A stretch of 40,336 nucleotides of DNA from JAHEFT01 sp964443145 (GCA_964443145.1 CAYUBS010000012.1:1-40336), one strand, 5' to 3'; shown: positions 24,475-34,114, numbered from the stretch's first letter. Made by a program: numbers and translations. Notes: a model not told the origin generated them from the letters alone.

Positions 24475-25191
24475 ATGTCTTTCCGGCCTTCAATCAAACT
24501 GACCCTGGTGCTTCTGGCGCTGACCGTGGTGTTTTTCCGCCTCGGTCTTTGGCAATGGGATCGAAAAGCTGAAAAAGTTTTACTTTTTGATTCGTTCGAA
24601 AACGCACCAGTGCAGACAATCGGACAGGCGCTGTCCGCTACAGCACCGTTTGTTCGGGTCGAGGCCGAAGGCCACTATGACCCGGTCCGCCATACGCTGC
24701 TGGACAACCGTATTTTCAAGGGCCGCGCGGGCATACATGTGCTGACGCCTTTTACTCTGTCGGACGGCAGCAATGTTCTGGTCAACCGGGGCTGGCTGCC
24801 GTTAGCAGCGGACCGTCGCTCATTGCCGGAGTTCGACACAGCCCCCACGAAACAGCGTATTAGCGGTATTCTCACAAGGCCGGTGACCGGGGGCCATCGG
24901 GTCGGCGACGCCGATAAATTAGTGCAGGACCAGTGGCCGCAGTTAATGACTTACCTTGACCTGGATTCCATTAGCGCCGCAACAGAGAAATCGCTGGAGC
25001 CCTGGATTTTGTTACTTGATGCCGCCGATGAAAGCGGATTTGAAGACCGCCAGTGGCGGGCTGCTGTAATGGAGCCCAAGATGCATGGCGCTTATGCGCT
25101 GCAGTGGTTCTCACTGGCTGCCGCCGCGGTGGTCATCTGGCTTGTGCTGGGCGTGCGCAGGGCGCGCCGAACCAATGGAACAGAACTATGA
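24475..25191 (+). CDS. SURF1 family cytochrome oxidase biogenesis protein
   Basis: SURF1 proteins (Shy1 in yeast) help insert heme a into subunit I. The 238-residue protein has an N-terminal membrane helix (about 7-24) followed by the family motif FFRLGLWQWDRKAEK, a periplasmic domain with LLDNRIFKGRAGIHVLTPF and VLVNRGWLP, and a C-terminal helix (about 206-226) after HGAYALQWFSLA. These are all standard. It starts the second plus-strand run of oxidase assembly genes, and its stop overlaps the next start in ATGA. Confidence 0.93.
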   Translation: MSFRPSIKLTLVLLALTVVFFRLGLWQWDRKAEKVLLFDSFENAPVQTIGQALSATAPFVRVEAEGHYDPVRHTLLDNRIFKGRAGIHVLTPFTLSDGSNVLVNRGWLPLAADRRSLPEFDTAPTKQRISGILTRPVTGGHRVGDADKLVQDQWPQLMTYLDLDSISAATEKSLEPWILLLDAADESGFEDRQWRAAVMEPKMHGAYALQWFSLAAAAVVIWLVLGVRRARRTNGTEL

Positions 25192-25760
25192 ATGGAAAAC
25201 GCTCACCGCGGGTACTGCTGGTCATCATTGCAGCGATGTTCCTGCTGCCGCTACTGCTGGCCTGGCTTATGTATACCGGCACGATAGATTACCAGCCGGG
25301 CGCTACGCGTAACCACGGACAACTGATCACTCCTCCCCTGCCCATATCATGGGATGAGGTTGAGGGTAGCGAGGCTTTCAGGGAACACTGGGTGATATTG
25401 CACGCGGTACCTGACCCGTGCGCCGCCGACTGCATCTCACAGGTCTCCGCTCTGCGCCAGATTCACCGTGCCTCGGGCCGCCAGCAATCCCGAATCCTGA
25501 TTGCCCTTTTGGTCGACGAACCGGTAGCCGATGACTTTTCGGCCATGCTGAACCAAACCTATCCGCAGTTTCACCTGGTCACCAACCCATCCGGTAGCCT
25601 GAAGAGCTCCATGCAACAGGCCGCAGCCTGGGCTCGCGCTGTATACTTGGTTGATCCGCTTGGAAATATAATGATGGCCTATCCAGACGGCGATGACCCG
25701 AATCACCTCAAGCAAGACCTCAAACGTCTGCTGACCTGGTCAAAACTGGACGAGCAATAA
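25188..25760 (+). CDS. Membrane thioredoxin-like (SCO-like) protein of the oxidase cluster
   Basis: This 190-residue protein has one N-terminal membrane helix (about 9-29) and a periplasmic domain with a thioredoxin-like layout. The segment WVILHAVPDPCAADC gives a CxxxC pair (C78, C82) at the position of the copper-binding CxxxC of SCO1/SenC. A YLVDPLGNIMMAYPDG segment follows near 155-170. I see no clear equivalent of the conserved SCO distal histidine. Homologues occupy the SURF1-ctaA interval in pseudomonads, so a role in CuA assembly or thiol handling is plausible but unproven. It starts in ATGA overlap with SURF1, and its stop shares one base with the ctaA start. In-frame starts upstream would lie inside SURF1. 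Confidence 0.7.
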   Translation: MNGKRSPRVLLVIIAAMFLLPLLLAWLMYTGTIDYQPGATRNHGQLITPPLPISWDEVEGSEAFREHWVILHAVPDPCAADCISQVSALRQIHRASGRQQSRILIALLVDEPVADDFSAMLNQTYPQFHLVTNPSGSLKSSMQQAAAWARAVYLVDPLGNIMMAYPDGDDPNHLKQDLKRLLTWSKLDEQ

Positions 25761-26752
25761 TGAGCCCAATTCTGCACCGCCTTGCTGTAACCGCCGCACT
25801 GATCGCTTTTACCGTGATTATGCTGGGGGCTTTTGTTCGCCTGTCGCACGCAGGACTGGGTTGCCCTGACTGGCCCGGTTGCTACGGTCAGCTTACCTGG
25901 CCGGTCGAATCTCACGAGTTGACTGAGGCCAACCAGGCTTTTCCTGAACGGCCGGTTGAGTCCGGCAAGGCCTGGAAAGAAATGGTCCATCGCTACCTGG
26001 CAGGTGCTTTGGTCCTGCTGGTGCTGGGCATCAATATACTCGTCTGGAAAGCAGCCGGAGCCGGCAAACACCTGCGCATGCTGGCTGGAATCTTGCTGGC
26101 CATGATTTTATTTCAGGCTGCACTGGGAATGTGGACCGTTACCCTGAAGCTATTACCGCTGGTGGTCATGGGCCATTTGATGGGAGGTCTGGCGACATTC
26201 AGCCTGCTGCTTTGGCTCTGCTGGCGAACCCGCCCGCAACCACTGTCCGGGTCGAATGAACCGTTCCGGCGATTACGCCCCGCGATCGTCGTCGCTTTAC
26301 TGGTACTGGTGGTGCAACTGATGCTTGGCGGCTGGACCAGCGCTAATTATTCAGCCCTGGCCTGTCCGGATTTTCCAACCTGTCAGGGCCAGATATGGCC
26401 AGCCGCAAATTTCACCGACGGTTTCGTCATGTTGCGTGAGATTGGCGTTGATTATGAAGGCGGTGTGCTGGATTTGCAGTCACGTGTCGCCATCCACGTG
26501 GCACACCGCACCGGCGCCCTGGTCACGTTGTTGGTGGTCGGGTTCCTGGCCATTGCGCTGATCCGACAGCCTGCATCGAGAACAGCCGGATGGGTACTGG
26601 GCGGCTTGTTGCTCGCACAGATTGCGCTGGGTATCCAGAACGTCGTTCTGCACCTGCCGCTGGTTAACGCCGTCGCGCACAACGGCATGGGTGCCCTGCT
26701 ATTGGCTGCGATGCTGTGGCTGTTGAACCGCTCGTCGGAACAGGTGGATTAA
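25760..26752 (+). CDS. ctaA: Heme A synthase CtaA (COX15 type)
   Basis: CtaA oxidises the C8 methyl of heme O to the formyl group of heme A. The 330-residue protein has eight membrane helices and four heme-ligand histidines: H77 (HRYLAG), H139 (MGHLMGG), H249 (HRTGA) and H307 (AHNGMG). Two extracytoplasmic loops carry cysteine pairs: C35/C41 in GCPDWPGC and C202/C208 in ACPDFPTC. The paired loops are a known feature of the family and bear on its activity. The ATG begins on the last base of the preceding stop codon. Confidence 0.95.
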   Translation: MSPILHRLAVTAALIAFTVIMLGAFVRLSHAGLGCPDWPGCYGQLTWPVESHELTEANQAFPERPVESGKAWKEMVHRYLAGALVLLVLGINILVWKAAGAGKHLRMLAGILLAMILFQAALGMWTVTLKLLPLVVMGHLMGGLATFSLLLWLCWRTRPQPLSGSNEPFRRLRPAIVVALLVLVVQLMLGGWTSANYSALACPDFPTCQGQIWPAANFTDGFVMLREIGVDYEGGVLDLQSRVAIHVAHRTGALVTLLVVGFLAIALIRQPASRTAGWVLGGLLLAQIALGIQNVVLHLPLVNAVAHNGMGALLLAAMLWLLNRSSEQVD

Positions 26753-26756
26753 GCTG

Positions 26757-27632
26757 ATGTCCTCCCTGGCCGGCCGTTACTATGAATTGTGCAAACCGAG
26801 GGTCGTGTACCTGATCGTGTTTACAGCTGTAGTTGGCATGATCCTGGCCGTTCCCGGCTGGCCGCCAATCAATGCCATGGTGTTCGGCACGATAGGGATC
26901 GCACTGGCGGCATCATCGGCTGCAGCGATTAATCACTTGCTTGACCAGCGCATTGATAAGGTCATGGCACGAACCCGAAACCGCCCTCTGCCGTCAGGCC
27001 AGCTTGGCACCACCCAGGTCCTGGTTTTTGCTTTGATACTGGCGGCATTATCCATGGCCGTGCTGATCGCCTGGGTGAACGTACTGACTGCCGTTTTGAC
27101 GTTTTTTTCACTGATCGGCTACGCCATTATCTATACCGTCTGGCTCAAGCGTGCCACGCCGCAGAATATCGTGATCGGTGGCGCTGCCGGAGCCGCTCCG
27201 CCGGTGCTCGGCTGGACCGCCGTGACCGGCTCGGTCGACCCCCACGCGCTGATCCTGTTCCTGATCATCTATGTCTGGACCCCTCCACATTTCTGGGCAC
27301 TGGCGATTCATCGCCGTAAGGACTACGCCGCCGCGGACATTCCCATGCTGCCGGTCACCCATGGCAACCGCTTCACGCGCTGGCACATCCTGTTCTACAC
27401 CATCCTGCTGGTCATCGTCACTACACTGCCCTACCTGACCGGCATGAGCGGCCTGCTGTACCTGGCAGGGGTGACGGTCCTGAACATCGGGTTCCTCTGG
27501 TATGTCCTGCTGATGATGCAGAACAAGGACGATCGCCTTCCGATGCAGACCTTCGGTTATTCCATCATTTACCTGATGGTGTTGTTTGTGTTTCTGCTCG
27601 CCGACCATTTTTTGAAACTGGTTTTATACTAG
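26757..27632 (+). CDS. ctaB: Protoheme IX farnesyltransferase (heme O synthase)
   Basis: CtaB (CyoE/COX10) attaches a farnesyl group to heme B, giving heme O for CtaA. The 291-residue prenyltransferase has the first Asp-rich motif N59-xxx-D63-xxx-D67 in NHLLDQRID, followed by ARTRNRPLPSG, and a second one in RRKDYAAADIPM, with about nine membrane helices. It starts four bases after ctaA. The product of these two genes supplies heme A to the oxidase encoded upstream. No terminator is visible before gcvP, 46 bp further on. Confidence 0.95.
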   Translation: MSSLAGRYYELCKPRVVYLIVFTAVVGMILAVPGWPPINAMVFGTIGIALAASSAAAINHLLDQRIDKVMARTRNRPLPSGQLGTTQVLVFALILAALSMAVLIAWVNVLTAVLTFFSLIGYAIIYTVWLKRATPQNIVIGGAAGAAPPVLGWTAVTGSVDPHALILFLIIYVWTPPHFWALAIHRRKDYAAADIPMLPVTHGNRFTRWHILFYTILLVIVTTLPYLTGMSGLLYLAGVTVLNIGFLWYVLLMMQNKDDRLPMQTFGYSIIYLMVLFVFLLADHFLKLVLY

Positions 27633-27678
27633 GCAGGTATTCACCCGGCCCGTTCTAAACTAAAAGAGAAGCAAAGCC

Positions 27679-30606
27679 ATGAGCAAGCAGACACCCACCC
27701 CTTGCGGAGACGCCCCACTATACGAACTGGAAGACCATGGCGAATTTGTCATGCGCCACATCGGTCCCCGCAAAGAGGACGTGGACATCATGCTGAAGGC
27801 CATCGGGGCCTCATCTCTGGATGAACTGATCAGTAGCACCTTGCCGCCGTCCATCCAAATCGATGAGCCGCTGGACCTGCCGGAACCGCGAACGGAAGCG
27901 GATACCCTGTCCAGGCTTAAAGAACTGGCCAGGCGTAACCTTGTTCAACACAGCATGATCGGAATGGGCTATCACGAAACAATCCTGCCAGCTGTCATCC
28001 AGCGGAACGTGCTGGAGAATCCGGGCTGGTACACGGCTTATACGCCCTACCAGGCGGAAATTTCCCAGGGACGCCTGGAGGCGCTGCTGAACTATCAGCA
28101 GATGATCACCGACCTGACCGGAATGCCCATCGCCAACGCATCCCTGCTGGACGAAGCGACCGCTGCGGCCGAAGCCATGACCATGCTCCAGCGTATGAAC
28201 CGAAAATCGAAGTCGGCACGCTTCCTGGTGGACCGTAACGTCCTGCCGCAAACGCTGGATGTGGTCGAGAACCGGGCCCGGTATTTCGGTATTGAAGTGG
28301 TGGTTGGAGACCCGTCAACGGCCATCAACGACGGCGAATATTTTGGTGTCCTGCTGCAGTACCCGGGACTGGACGGAAGCCTCAGCGATTTCAGACCGGT
28401 GATCGCGGCGGCACACGAAAACAACGCTCTGGTCACCGTAGCTGCTGACCTGATGAGCCTTGTCCTGCTCACCCCACCCGGCGAAATGGACGCAGATGTC
28501 GTGGTCGGTTCTGCCCAGCGTTTTGGCGTACCAATGGGCTACGGCGGCCCTCACGCGGCCTTTTTTGCCACCCGTGATGCCTATAAGCGGTCGATCCCGG
28601 GGCGCATCATTGGTGTATCCCAGGACAGCACCGGCCAGGTCGCGCTGCGCATGGCACTGCAAACCCGCGAGCAACACATCCGCCGCGACAAAGCGACCAG
28701 CAATATCTGTACGGCCCAGGCGCTGCTGGCCGTCATCAGCGGCATGTATGCAGTTTGGCACGGCCGCGAACGGCTGAAGAAGATTGCCGGGCGCATCCAT
28801 CGCCTCAGTGGAATTCTGGCCCGGGGGCTGGGCCAGCTGGGTTATGAGAACACATCAGATTCCTGGTTCGACACATTGACCATCCCGCTGGATGGCGAAA
28901 AGGCCGATGCCATATACCGGCAGGCAGCCGCCGCCGGCATCAACCTGCGCCGGGCCGGGCCCGACGCACTTGGCATGAGCGTGAATGAAAAAACCACGCG
29001 TGCGCATATTCAAACACTGCTGAAAATTTTCTCAGCGGGTGGCAGTGAAGCAGATATCGAAACGATCGATCGCGAACTGGGCGATGGCTGGAGTGCCATT
29101 CCGGCGCCCCTGCGCAGGAAAAGTGATTTCCTGCAGCACCCGGTCTTTTACGCGTACCACTCGGAAACCGAGATGCTGCGTTACCTGAAGCGACTGGAAA
29201 ACAAAGATCTGTCGCTGGCACACGCAATGATTTCGCTGGGCTCCTGCACGATGAAACTGAATGCCACCACCGAGATGATCCCCATAACCTGGCCTGAATT
29301 CAGTGACATCCACCCTTTTGCCCCGCAGGATCAAACCGTGGGTTACCGGGAAATGATCGGCGAACTTGAGCAAATGCTGGTTGCCTGTACCGGTTATGAC
29401 GCCGTCTCCCTGCAACCTAATGCGGGTTCACAGGGCGAGTACGCCGGCCTTCTGGCGATCAAGGGCTACCACGAGTCGCGTGGTGATATGGACCGCGATA
29501 TCTGCCTGATCCCCTCTTCGGCCCATGGCACCAACCCGGCCAGTGCAGCCATGGCCGGCATGAAGATCGTCGTTGTGAGGTGCGATGAACGCGGTAACGT
29601 CGATCTGGTGGATCTCAGGGAAAAAGCAGCCTTGCACAGCGACACGCTGGGCGCATTGATGATTACTTATCCGTCCACCCACGGCGTATTCGAGGAGGAC
29701 ATTCGGGAAATCTGCGACGTCGTGCACCAGCACGGTGGACAGGTCTACCTGGATGGAGCCAACCTGAACGCACTGGTCGGTTGTGCTGCGCCCGGCAAAT
29801 TCGGCGCCGATGTCTCGCATCTGAACCTGCACAAGACGTTTTGCATCCCGCACGGCGGCGGTGGTCCCGGAGTGGGCCCCATCTGCGTCGGCCAACATCT
29901 GGAACCGTTTTTACCCGGTCACTCCATCGTTTCCATGGAAGGTGCATCACGGTCCAACCGGGCTGTCGCGGCTGCCCCCTGGGGCAGCGCCAGCATCCTT
30001 CCGATCTCCTGGGCTTACATCACGATGATGGGGCGGGATGGCATGAAACAGGCAACCCAGGTGGCCATCCTGAGTGCCAACTACATTGCGCACCGCCTGG
30101 CGGATGCCTACCCGGTGTTGTATACGGGACGTAACGGACGGGTTGCCCATGAGTGCATCATCGACATCAGGCCCTTCAAGGAAGGCTGCGGTGTTACCGA
30201 AGAGGATGTTGCCAAGCGACTGATAGATTATGGTTTTCACTCGCCAACCATGTCTTTTCCGGTACCCGGAACGTTGATGATCGAACCCACCGAAAGTGAG
30301 TCCCTGGCGGAGATCGACCGGTTTTGTGACGCCATGCTGGCGATCAGAGAAGAGATCCGGGATATAGAACAGGGCCGGCAGGATGGGCTGGATAACGCAT
30401 TGAAAAACGCCCCGCACACAACCGCACAACTGGCCGGCGAATGGCAGCACGCCTACAGCCGGGAACAGGCAGCTTACCCGGTGAAGAGTCTTTACCTGAA
30501 CAAATTCTGGGCACCGGTCAGCCGTATCGACAACGTGTACGGCGACCGCAACCTGGTCTGTTCCTGTCCGCCAATGTCGGACTGGGAATCAGACCCGGAA
30601 GCATGA
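27679..30606 (+). CDS. gcvP: Glycine dehydrogenase (decarboxylating), P protein
   Basis: The P protein of the glycine cleavage system decarboxylates glycine and transfers the aminomethyl group to the lipoyl H protein. The 975-residue protein is the fused alpha-alpha type, with the N-terminal inactive half starting in FVMRHIGPR and the C-terminal catalytic half carrying PLP-lysine K719 in NLHKTF, followed by the glycine-rich CIPHGGGGPG. Size and domain order are standard. The gcvT and gcvH genes are not adjacent, so the system is dispersed in this genome. AGAGAAG lies well placed before the ATG. It converges on lysAC with 8 bp between stops and no terminator between them. Confidence 0.96.
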   Translation: MSKQTPTPCGDAPLYELEDHGEFVMRHIGPRKEDVDIMLKAIGASSLDELISSTLPPSIQIDEPLDLPEPRTEADTLSRLKELARRNLVQHSMIGMGYHETILPAVIQRNVLENPGWYTAYTPYQAEISQGRLEALLNYQQMITDLTGMPIANASLLDEATAAAEAMTMLQRMNRKSKSARFLVDRNVLPQTLDVVENRARYFGIEVVVGDPSTAINDGEYFGVLLQYPGLDGSLSDFRPVIAAAHENNALVTVAADLMSLVLLTPPGEMDADVVVGSAQRFGVPMGYGGPHAAFFATRDAYKRSIPGRIIGVSQDSTGQVALRMALQTREQHIRRDKATSNICTAQALLAVISGMYAVWHGRERLKKIAGRIHRLSGILARGLGQLGYENTSDSWFDTLTIPLDGEKADAIYRQAAAAGINLRRAGPDALGMSVNEKTTRAHIQTLLKIFSAGGSEADIETIDRELGDGWSAIPAPLRRKSDFLQHPVFYAYHSETEMLRYLKRLENKDLSLAHAMISLGSCTMKLNATTEMIPITWPEFSDIHPFAPQDQTVGYREMIGELEQMLVACTGYDAVSLQPNAGSQGEYAGLLAIKGYHESRGDMDRDICLIPSSAHGTNPASAAMAGMKIVVVRCDERGNVDLVDLREKAALHSDTLGALMITYPSTHGVFEEDIREICDVVHQHGGQVYLDGANLNALVGCAAPGKFGADVSHLNLHKTFCIPHGGGGPGVGPICVGQHLEPFLPGHSIVSMEGASRSNRAVAAAPWGSASILPISWAYITMMGRDGMKQATQVAILSANYIAHRLADAYPVLYTGRNGRVAHECIIDIRPFKEGCGVTEEDVAKRLIDYGFHSPTMSFPVPGTLMIEPTESESLAEIDRFCDAMLAIREEIRDIEQGRQDGLDNALKNAPHTTAQLAGEWQHAYSREQAAYPVKSLYLNKFWAPVSRIDNVYGDRNLVCSCPPMSDWESDPEA

Positions 30607-30614
30607 GCAAACCG

Positions 30615-33185
30615 CTAGATAGTTAGTTCCTCCGGCGGAGTCCTGCGGTTATAGGAGGAGGCCATGACACGGCCATAGGCCCCTGCGTTAGCGATCAGAA
30701 TGAGGTCGCCCTCGCTGCTTACTGGTAACAGGCGGCTCTCACCGATTACGTCTCCGGACTCGCAAATAGGTCCCACAACACGGTAGATTTGGTTTGCCGG
30801 CTGGTGCAGGCGAGACAGGTTGACGATATCGTGGTATGCACCGTACAGCGCAGGTCGAATCAGTGCGTTCATACCCGTGTTGATCCCCATGTAATGGTAT
30901 TGGCCTTTGCTTTTCAGCTGGGTTACGCGCGACAGGATCACGCCGCATTCAGCGGCCAGGTAGCGACCCGGTTCAAGCCAGATATCAATCGCATGCCCCG
31001 CGATTGCCTGTCCCAGCAACTCGTTCATCCTGGCGAGGTCAAACCCGGCCTGGCCGCTGCGATCTGGCACTCCCAGGCCTCCGCCGAGATCAAGAATGCG
31101 GGCATCGGGAAATTGCGGCAGAATCTCCAGAAAACGTTCAACCTGCTCCCGCCAGACATCGGCGTTGTGCACACCGCTTCCGGTGTGTGCATGCAAGCCT
31201 ACTACCCGCGTGCCGCTGGCATCCAGAAGTTGGCGCGCCTGCGCGAGATGTTCCAGTGCAATTCCAAACTTCGAATCGGCGCCCGACGTAATCACTTTCT
31301 TGTGATGGCCGTAACCGGTGTCCAGGTCCAGACGCAGGAAAATCTCGCTGCCGGCAAACACCTCCGGCCACTGTTGAATCGCCCAGGAATTGTCGACCGT
31401 CAGGCGAACTCCAGTCTCACGCGCTGCTTCATATTCACTGCGGGGCGCAAAATTTGGTGTAAAAAGGATCTCTTCAGGCGCCAGCTCCGGGATGCTTTTC
31501 AATACGTGGCGCACTTCCTCCATGGAGACACATTCAAAACCCAGGCCCTCCGCGGCCAACGCCTGCAACAAAGACGCGTGATCATTTGCCTTGACTGCGT
31601 ACAGTACGCGGCTGACCGACTCAAGCCCGCTGATTCGCCTTGCAGCCTGACGTGCCGTTTCCAGGTCGTAGACGTAAGCCGATTCACGTTCGCTCATCAG
31701 GCGCTGCAGTTGTTCGGCCTTCCGGCTCCACCAGGGTTCTGCACGTTCCGCGGGTTGTGAAAGACGGGTTAGCTCTTGCCAGCTCGGTCCGAATTCAGGC
31801 CGGTTTTCGGCCGCCGAAGCGATCAACAACTGGTGCAGCTTCCGGACCAGGCTTAAAGCGTGTTCCGGGTCGACCACCAGGGTCAGATTAAGGTCGTTGG
31901 CAGACTGGGTCACCATGTGAACATGGCGATCCTGGAAAACATCCAGCGCAGCCGACAACCGGCCCAAAATGGTACGGATCGAATTACCGACCAGGCTGAT
32001 GGAAACACAACCATTGTGCACCCGTACCCGGCACAGCTTCTGCAGGTCTTCCATGAAGGCCGTCATTTTTGCTGCATCGAAATGCGCCGGAACCTGCGGG
32101 TCGAGGCTCACGGTGACCGTTGCCTCAGATGTAGAGATCAAGTCGACCGAATAACCATGCTGCTTGAACAGCGCAAAGGCATCGGCGAGGAAGCCAGCCT
32201 GGCGCCACATCGACGGATTTTCCATGCTGATCAGGGTGATGTTTCCACGACTGACCACGCCTTTGACCTGTGCCTCTTCCTGGTCTGCGCGAGCACCGAT
32301 CCGGGTACCTTCCTCGAGCGGACGGTTGGTGTCCTTGATGTACACGGGAATGCCATGGCTCTGGGCAGGCTGGATGCTGGGTGGATGCAGTACTTTGGCC
32401 CCCATTGAGGCAAGCTCCTGAGCTTCACTATAGCTAAGGCGGCGTATCAATCTCGCTTCCGGGACCACCCTCGGGTCGGCACTGAAAATACCGGGCACAT
32501 CGGTCCAGATTTCCAGTCTGGCAGCAAGCAGTCGTGCCGCCAGGTAGGCAGCAGAGCTATCAGATCCGCCACGGCCCAGCAGGCAGGTCACTCCACCGGG
32601 ACCCTGTGCAATGAACCCCTGGGTAATGTGAACTGCCGCCTGCTCTGCAAGGCGTCGCTCCATCCCGCTATCCGCATGATCATCACAGCGCGCCGAGAGC
32701 ACATCCCCACCGGAGTCCGGAGCTGCCTGCAACAGGGTCCTGGCATCTTGCCAGGCCGGCGATAATCCAGCCGATGCCAGCACCTGGTAACCGATGCTGC
32801 TCGACAACAATTCACCCTGTGCCAGGATCAATGCCCGCTGCGCGGGTGAAAGGCCGGAGTCTATATTCTGCGCAAGCCCGATCAATGTTTGCCAGTGCTC
32901 GTTAAACGCCGTCGATGGCTGCTGCCCAAGTGCTTCAATCAAAGCCAGGTGACGGGACTCGATGTCCGCCAGCAGGCCCTCTCTTTCTTCTGCCGATGGC
33001 GCTTCTGCAAGGCGGGTCAGCAGGTTGGTCACTCCTGACAGCGCAGAGACTACGATCAGCACCTGTTTGCCGGCGTCGATATTTTTTTCGGCTTGCGTAC
33101 AGATGGTTTCCCAGTATTCCACCGAACTGACACTGGTACCTCCGAACTTCATGACGACCCAGTGCCGGGTCCCTGCCTCTGACAT
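30615..33185 (-). CDS. lysAC: Bifunctional aspartate kinase / diaminopimelate decarboxylase
   Basis: A natural fusion of the first and last enzymes of lysine synthesis. The N-terminal half (about 1-460) is a monofunctional-type aspartokinase with KFGGTS (13-18), SALSGVTN, the GRGGSDSSAA segment and ACT-domain regions (about 320-450) that would bind lysine or threonine. The C-terminal half (about 480-856) is a fold-III PLP decarboxylase with K532 in YAVKAND, the HTGSGV phosphate loop and the ECGVILSRV segment. The fusion is known in Xanthomonadales and relatives. Feedback control of the kinase by lysine would act on the same polypeptide that makes it. GGAGATAGAGAA precedes the ATG. The only gap to rpoH holds a terminator hairpin, so the lysAC promoter is unclear. 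Confidence 0.93.
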   Translation of the reverse strand: MSEAGTRHWVVMKFGGTSVSSVEYWETICTQAEKNIDAGKQVLIVVSALSGVTNLLTRLAEAPSAEEREGLLADIESRHLALIEALGQQPSTAFNEHWQTLIGLAQNIDSGLSPAQRALILAQGELLSSSIGYQVLASAGLSPAWQDARTLLQAAPDSGGDVLSARCDDHADSGMERRLAEQAAVHITQGFIAQGPGGVTCLLGRGGSDSSAAYLAARLLAARLEIWTDVPGIFSADPRVVPEARLIRRLSYSEAQELASMGAKVLHPPSIQPAQSHGIPVYIKDTNRPLEEGTRIGARADQEEAQVKGVVSRGNITLISMENPSMWRQAGFLADAFALFKQHGYSVDLISTSEATVTVSLDPQVPAHFDAAKMTAFMEDLQKLCRVRVHNGCVSISLVGNSIRTILGRLSAALDVFQDRHVHMVTQSANDLNLTLVVDPEHALSLVRKLHQLLIASAAENRPEFGPSWQELTRLSQPAERAEPWWSRKAEQLQRLMSERESAYVYDLETARQAARRISGLESVSRVLYAVKANDHASLLQALAAEGLGFECVSMEEVRHVLKSIPELAPEEILFTPNFAPRSEYEAARETGVRLTVDNSWAIQQWPEVFAGSEIFLRLDLDTGYGHHKKVITSGADSKFGIALEHLAQARQLLDASGTRVVGLHAHTGSGVHNADVWREQVERFLEILPQFPDARILDLGGGLGVPDRSGQAGFDLARMNELLGQAIAGHAIDIWLEPGRYLAAECGVILSRVTQLKSKGQYHYMGINTGMNALIRPALYGAYHDIVNLSRLHQPANQIYRVVGPICESGDVIGESRLLPVSSEGDLILIANAGAYGRVMASSYNRRTPPEELTI

Positions 33186-33200
33186 TTCTCTATCTCCAAA

Positions 33201-33229
33201 CGAAAACGGCCTCCGCGAGGGAGGCCGTT
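33201..33229 (-). terminator. Terminator after rpoH, directly upstream of lysAC
   Basis: On the minus strand AACGGCCTCC (33229-33220) pairs perfectly with GGAGGCCGTT (33214-33205) around the loop CTCGC, and TTTTCG follows. A 10-bp GC-rich stem plus U-run is a good intrinsic terminator. It is 24 bp after the rpoH stop, and only about 15 bp separate it from the lysAC ATG, which puts the lysAC Shine-Dalgarno immediately after it. Confidence 0.8.
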
Positions 33230-33253
33230 ATTAATTTCTGGCACGCTGCGGAA

Positions 33254-34114
33254 TCAGGCGGTGATTGACGCCCTCATCTTTCGCAGTGCATTTGCTTCCA
33301 ACTGACGGATGCGCTCTGCTGACACACCATAGCGGTTTGCCAGTTCCTGCAAGGTCAGCTTCTCGTCCTGCAACCAGCGGCTACGGATGATGTCCGTACT
33401 GCGCTCGTCCAGTTCACCCAGGCCGGCGTACAACAAGGTGTTGTTGTGCTCGGTCCAATCGGAAGACTCGGCTTCCATTTCCGGATCACGTGACTTGCTC
33501 TCCAGGTAGGCAACCGGTGCAATGTAGGGCACTTCATCATCCGCGTTAGGCGGCAAATCAAACCCGACATCCTGACCGGATAACCTGGATTCCATTTCAA
33601 GAACCACTTCCGGTTTAACGCCGAGCGTTTCAGCAACTGTGTGTACTTCTTTGTAATTCAGCCAGCCCAGGCGCTTCTTGTTTTTTCTCAGGTTGAAGAA
33701 AAGCTTGCGCTGCGCCTTGGTCGTAGCGACCTTAACGATGCGCCAGTTCCTGAGAATGTATTCATGCATTTCTGCGCGAATCCAGTGGACGGCGAAGGAA
33801 ACCAGCCGTACACCATGGTCCGGATCGAAACGCTTAACCGCCTTCATCAGACCAATATTGCCTTCCTGAACCAGGTCGCCCAGTGCCAAACCGTAACCGG
33901 TATAACCCTTTGCCACGTGAACCACGAATCGCAGGTGAGCCAGCACCATCCGGCGCGCGGCCTCGATATCATCGTGATCGCGGTAAAGGCGGGCATATTC
34001 CTGCTCTTCTTCAAAGGTCAGCACGGGGATCTTGTTGACCTCCTGGATATAGGAGTCAAGGCTGCCTGTCCCGGCTGGAACTAATAGATGGCTTGGTACG
34101 AGATCTTTACTCAT
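33254..34114 (-). CDS. rpoH: RNA polymerase sigma factor RpoH (sigma-32)
   Basis: The heat-shock sigma factor directs RNA polymerase to chaperone and protease promoters. The 286-residue protein has region 2 with GDLVQEGNIGLMKAVKRFD (79-97), the tryptophan-bearing -10 recognition part VSFAVHWIRAEM, and the RpoH box QRKLFFNLR (135-143) that distinguishes it from other group sigma factors. Region 4 has the helix-turn-helix LQELANRYGVSAERIRQLE. AGGAGGAT six bases before the ATG is strong, so control is expected partly at translation by mRNA structure, but I could not identify a specific thermosensor fold. It follows ftsX, as in E. coli, after 174 bp, in which no clear promoter was found. Confidence 0.96.
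   Translation of the reverse strand: MSKDLVPSHLLVPAGTGSLDSYIQEVNKIPVLTFEEEQEYARLYRDHDDIEAARRMVLAHLRFVVHVAKGYTGYGLALGDLVQEGNIGLMKAVKRFDPDHGVRLVSFAVHWIRAEMHEYILRNWRIVKVATTKAQRKLFFNLRKNKKRLGWLNYKEVHTVAETLGVKPEVVLEMESRLSGQDVGFDLPPNADDEVPYIAPVAYLESKSRDPEMEAESSDWTEHNNTLLYAGLGELDERSTDIIRSRWLQDEKLTLQELANRYGVSAERIRQLEANALRKMRASITA

Noticed and set aside
30789..31760. 323-codon plus-strand open frame inside lysAC
   Set aside because: It is antisense to the strongly supported decarboxylase half, has no ribosome-binding site and reads as no known protein.
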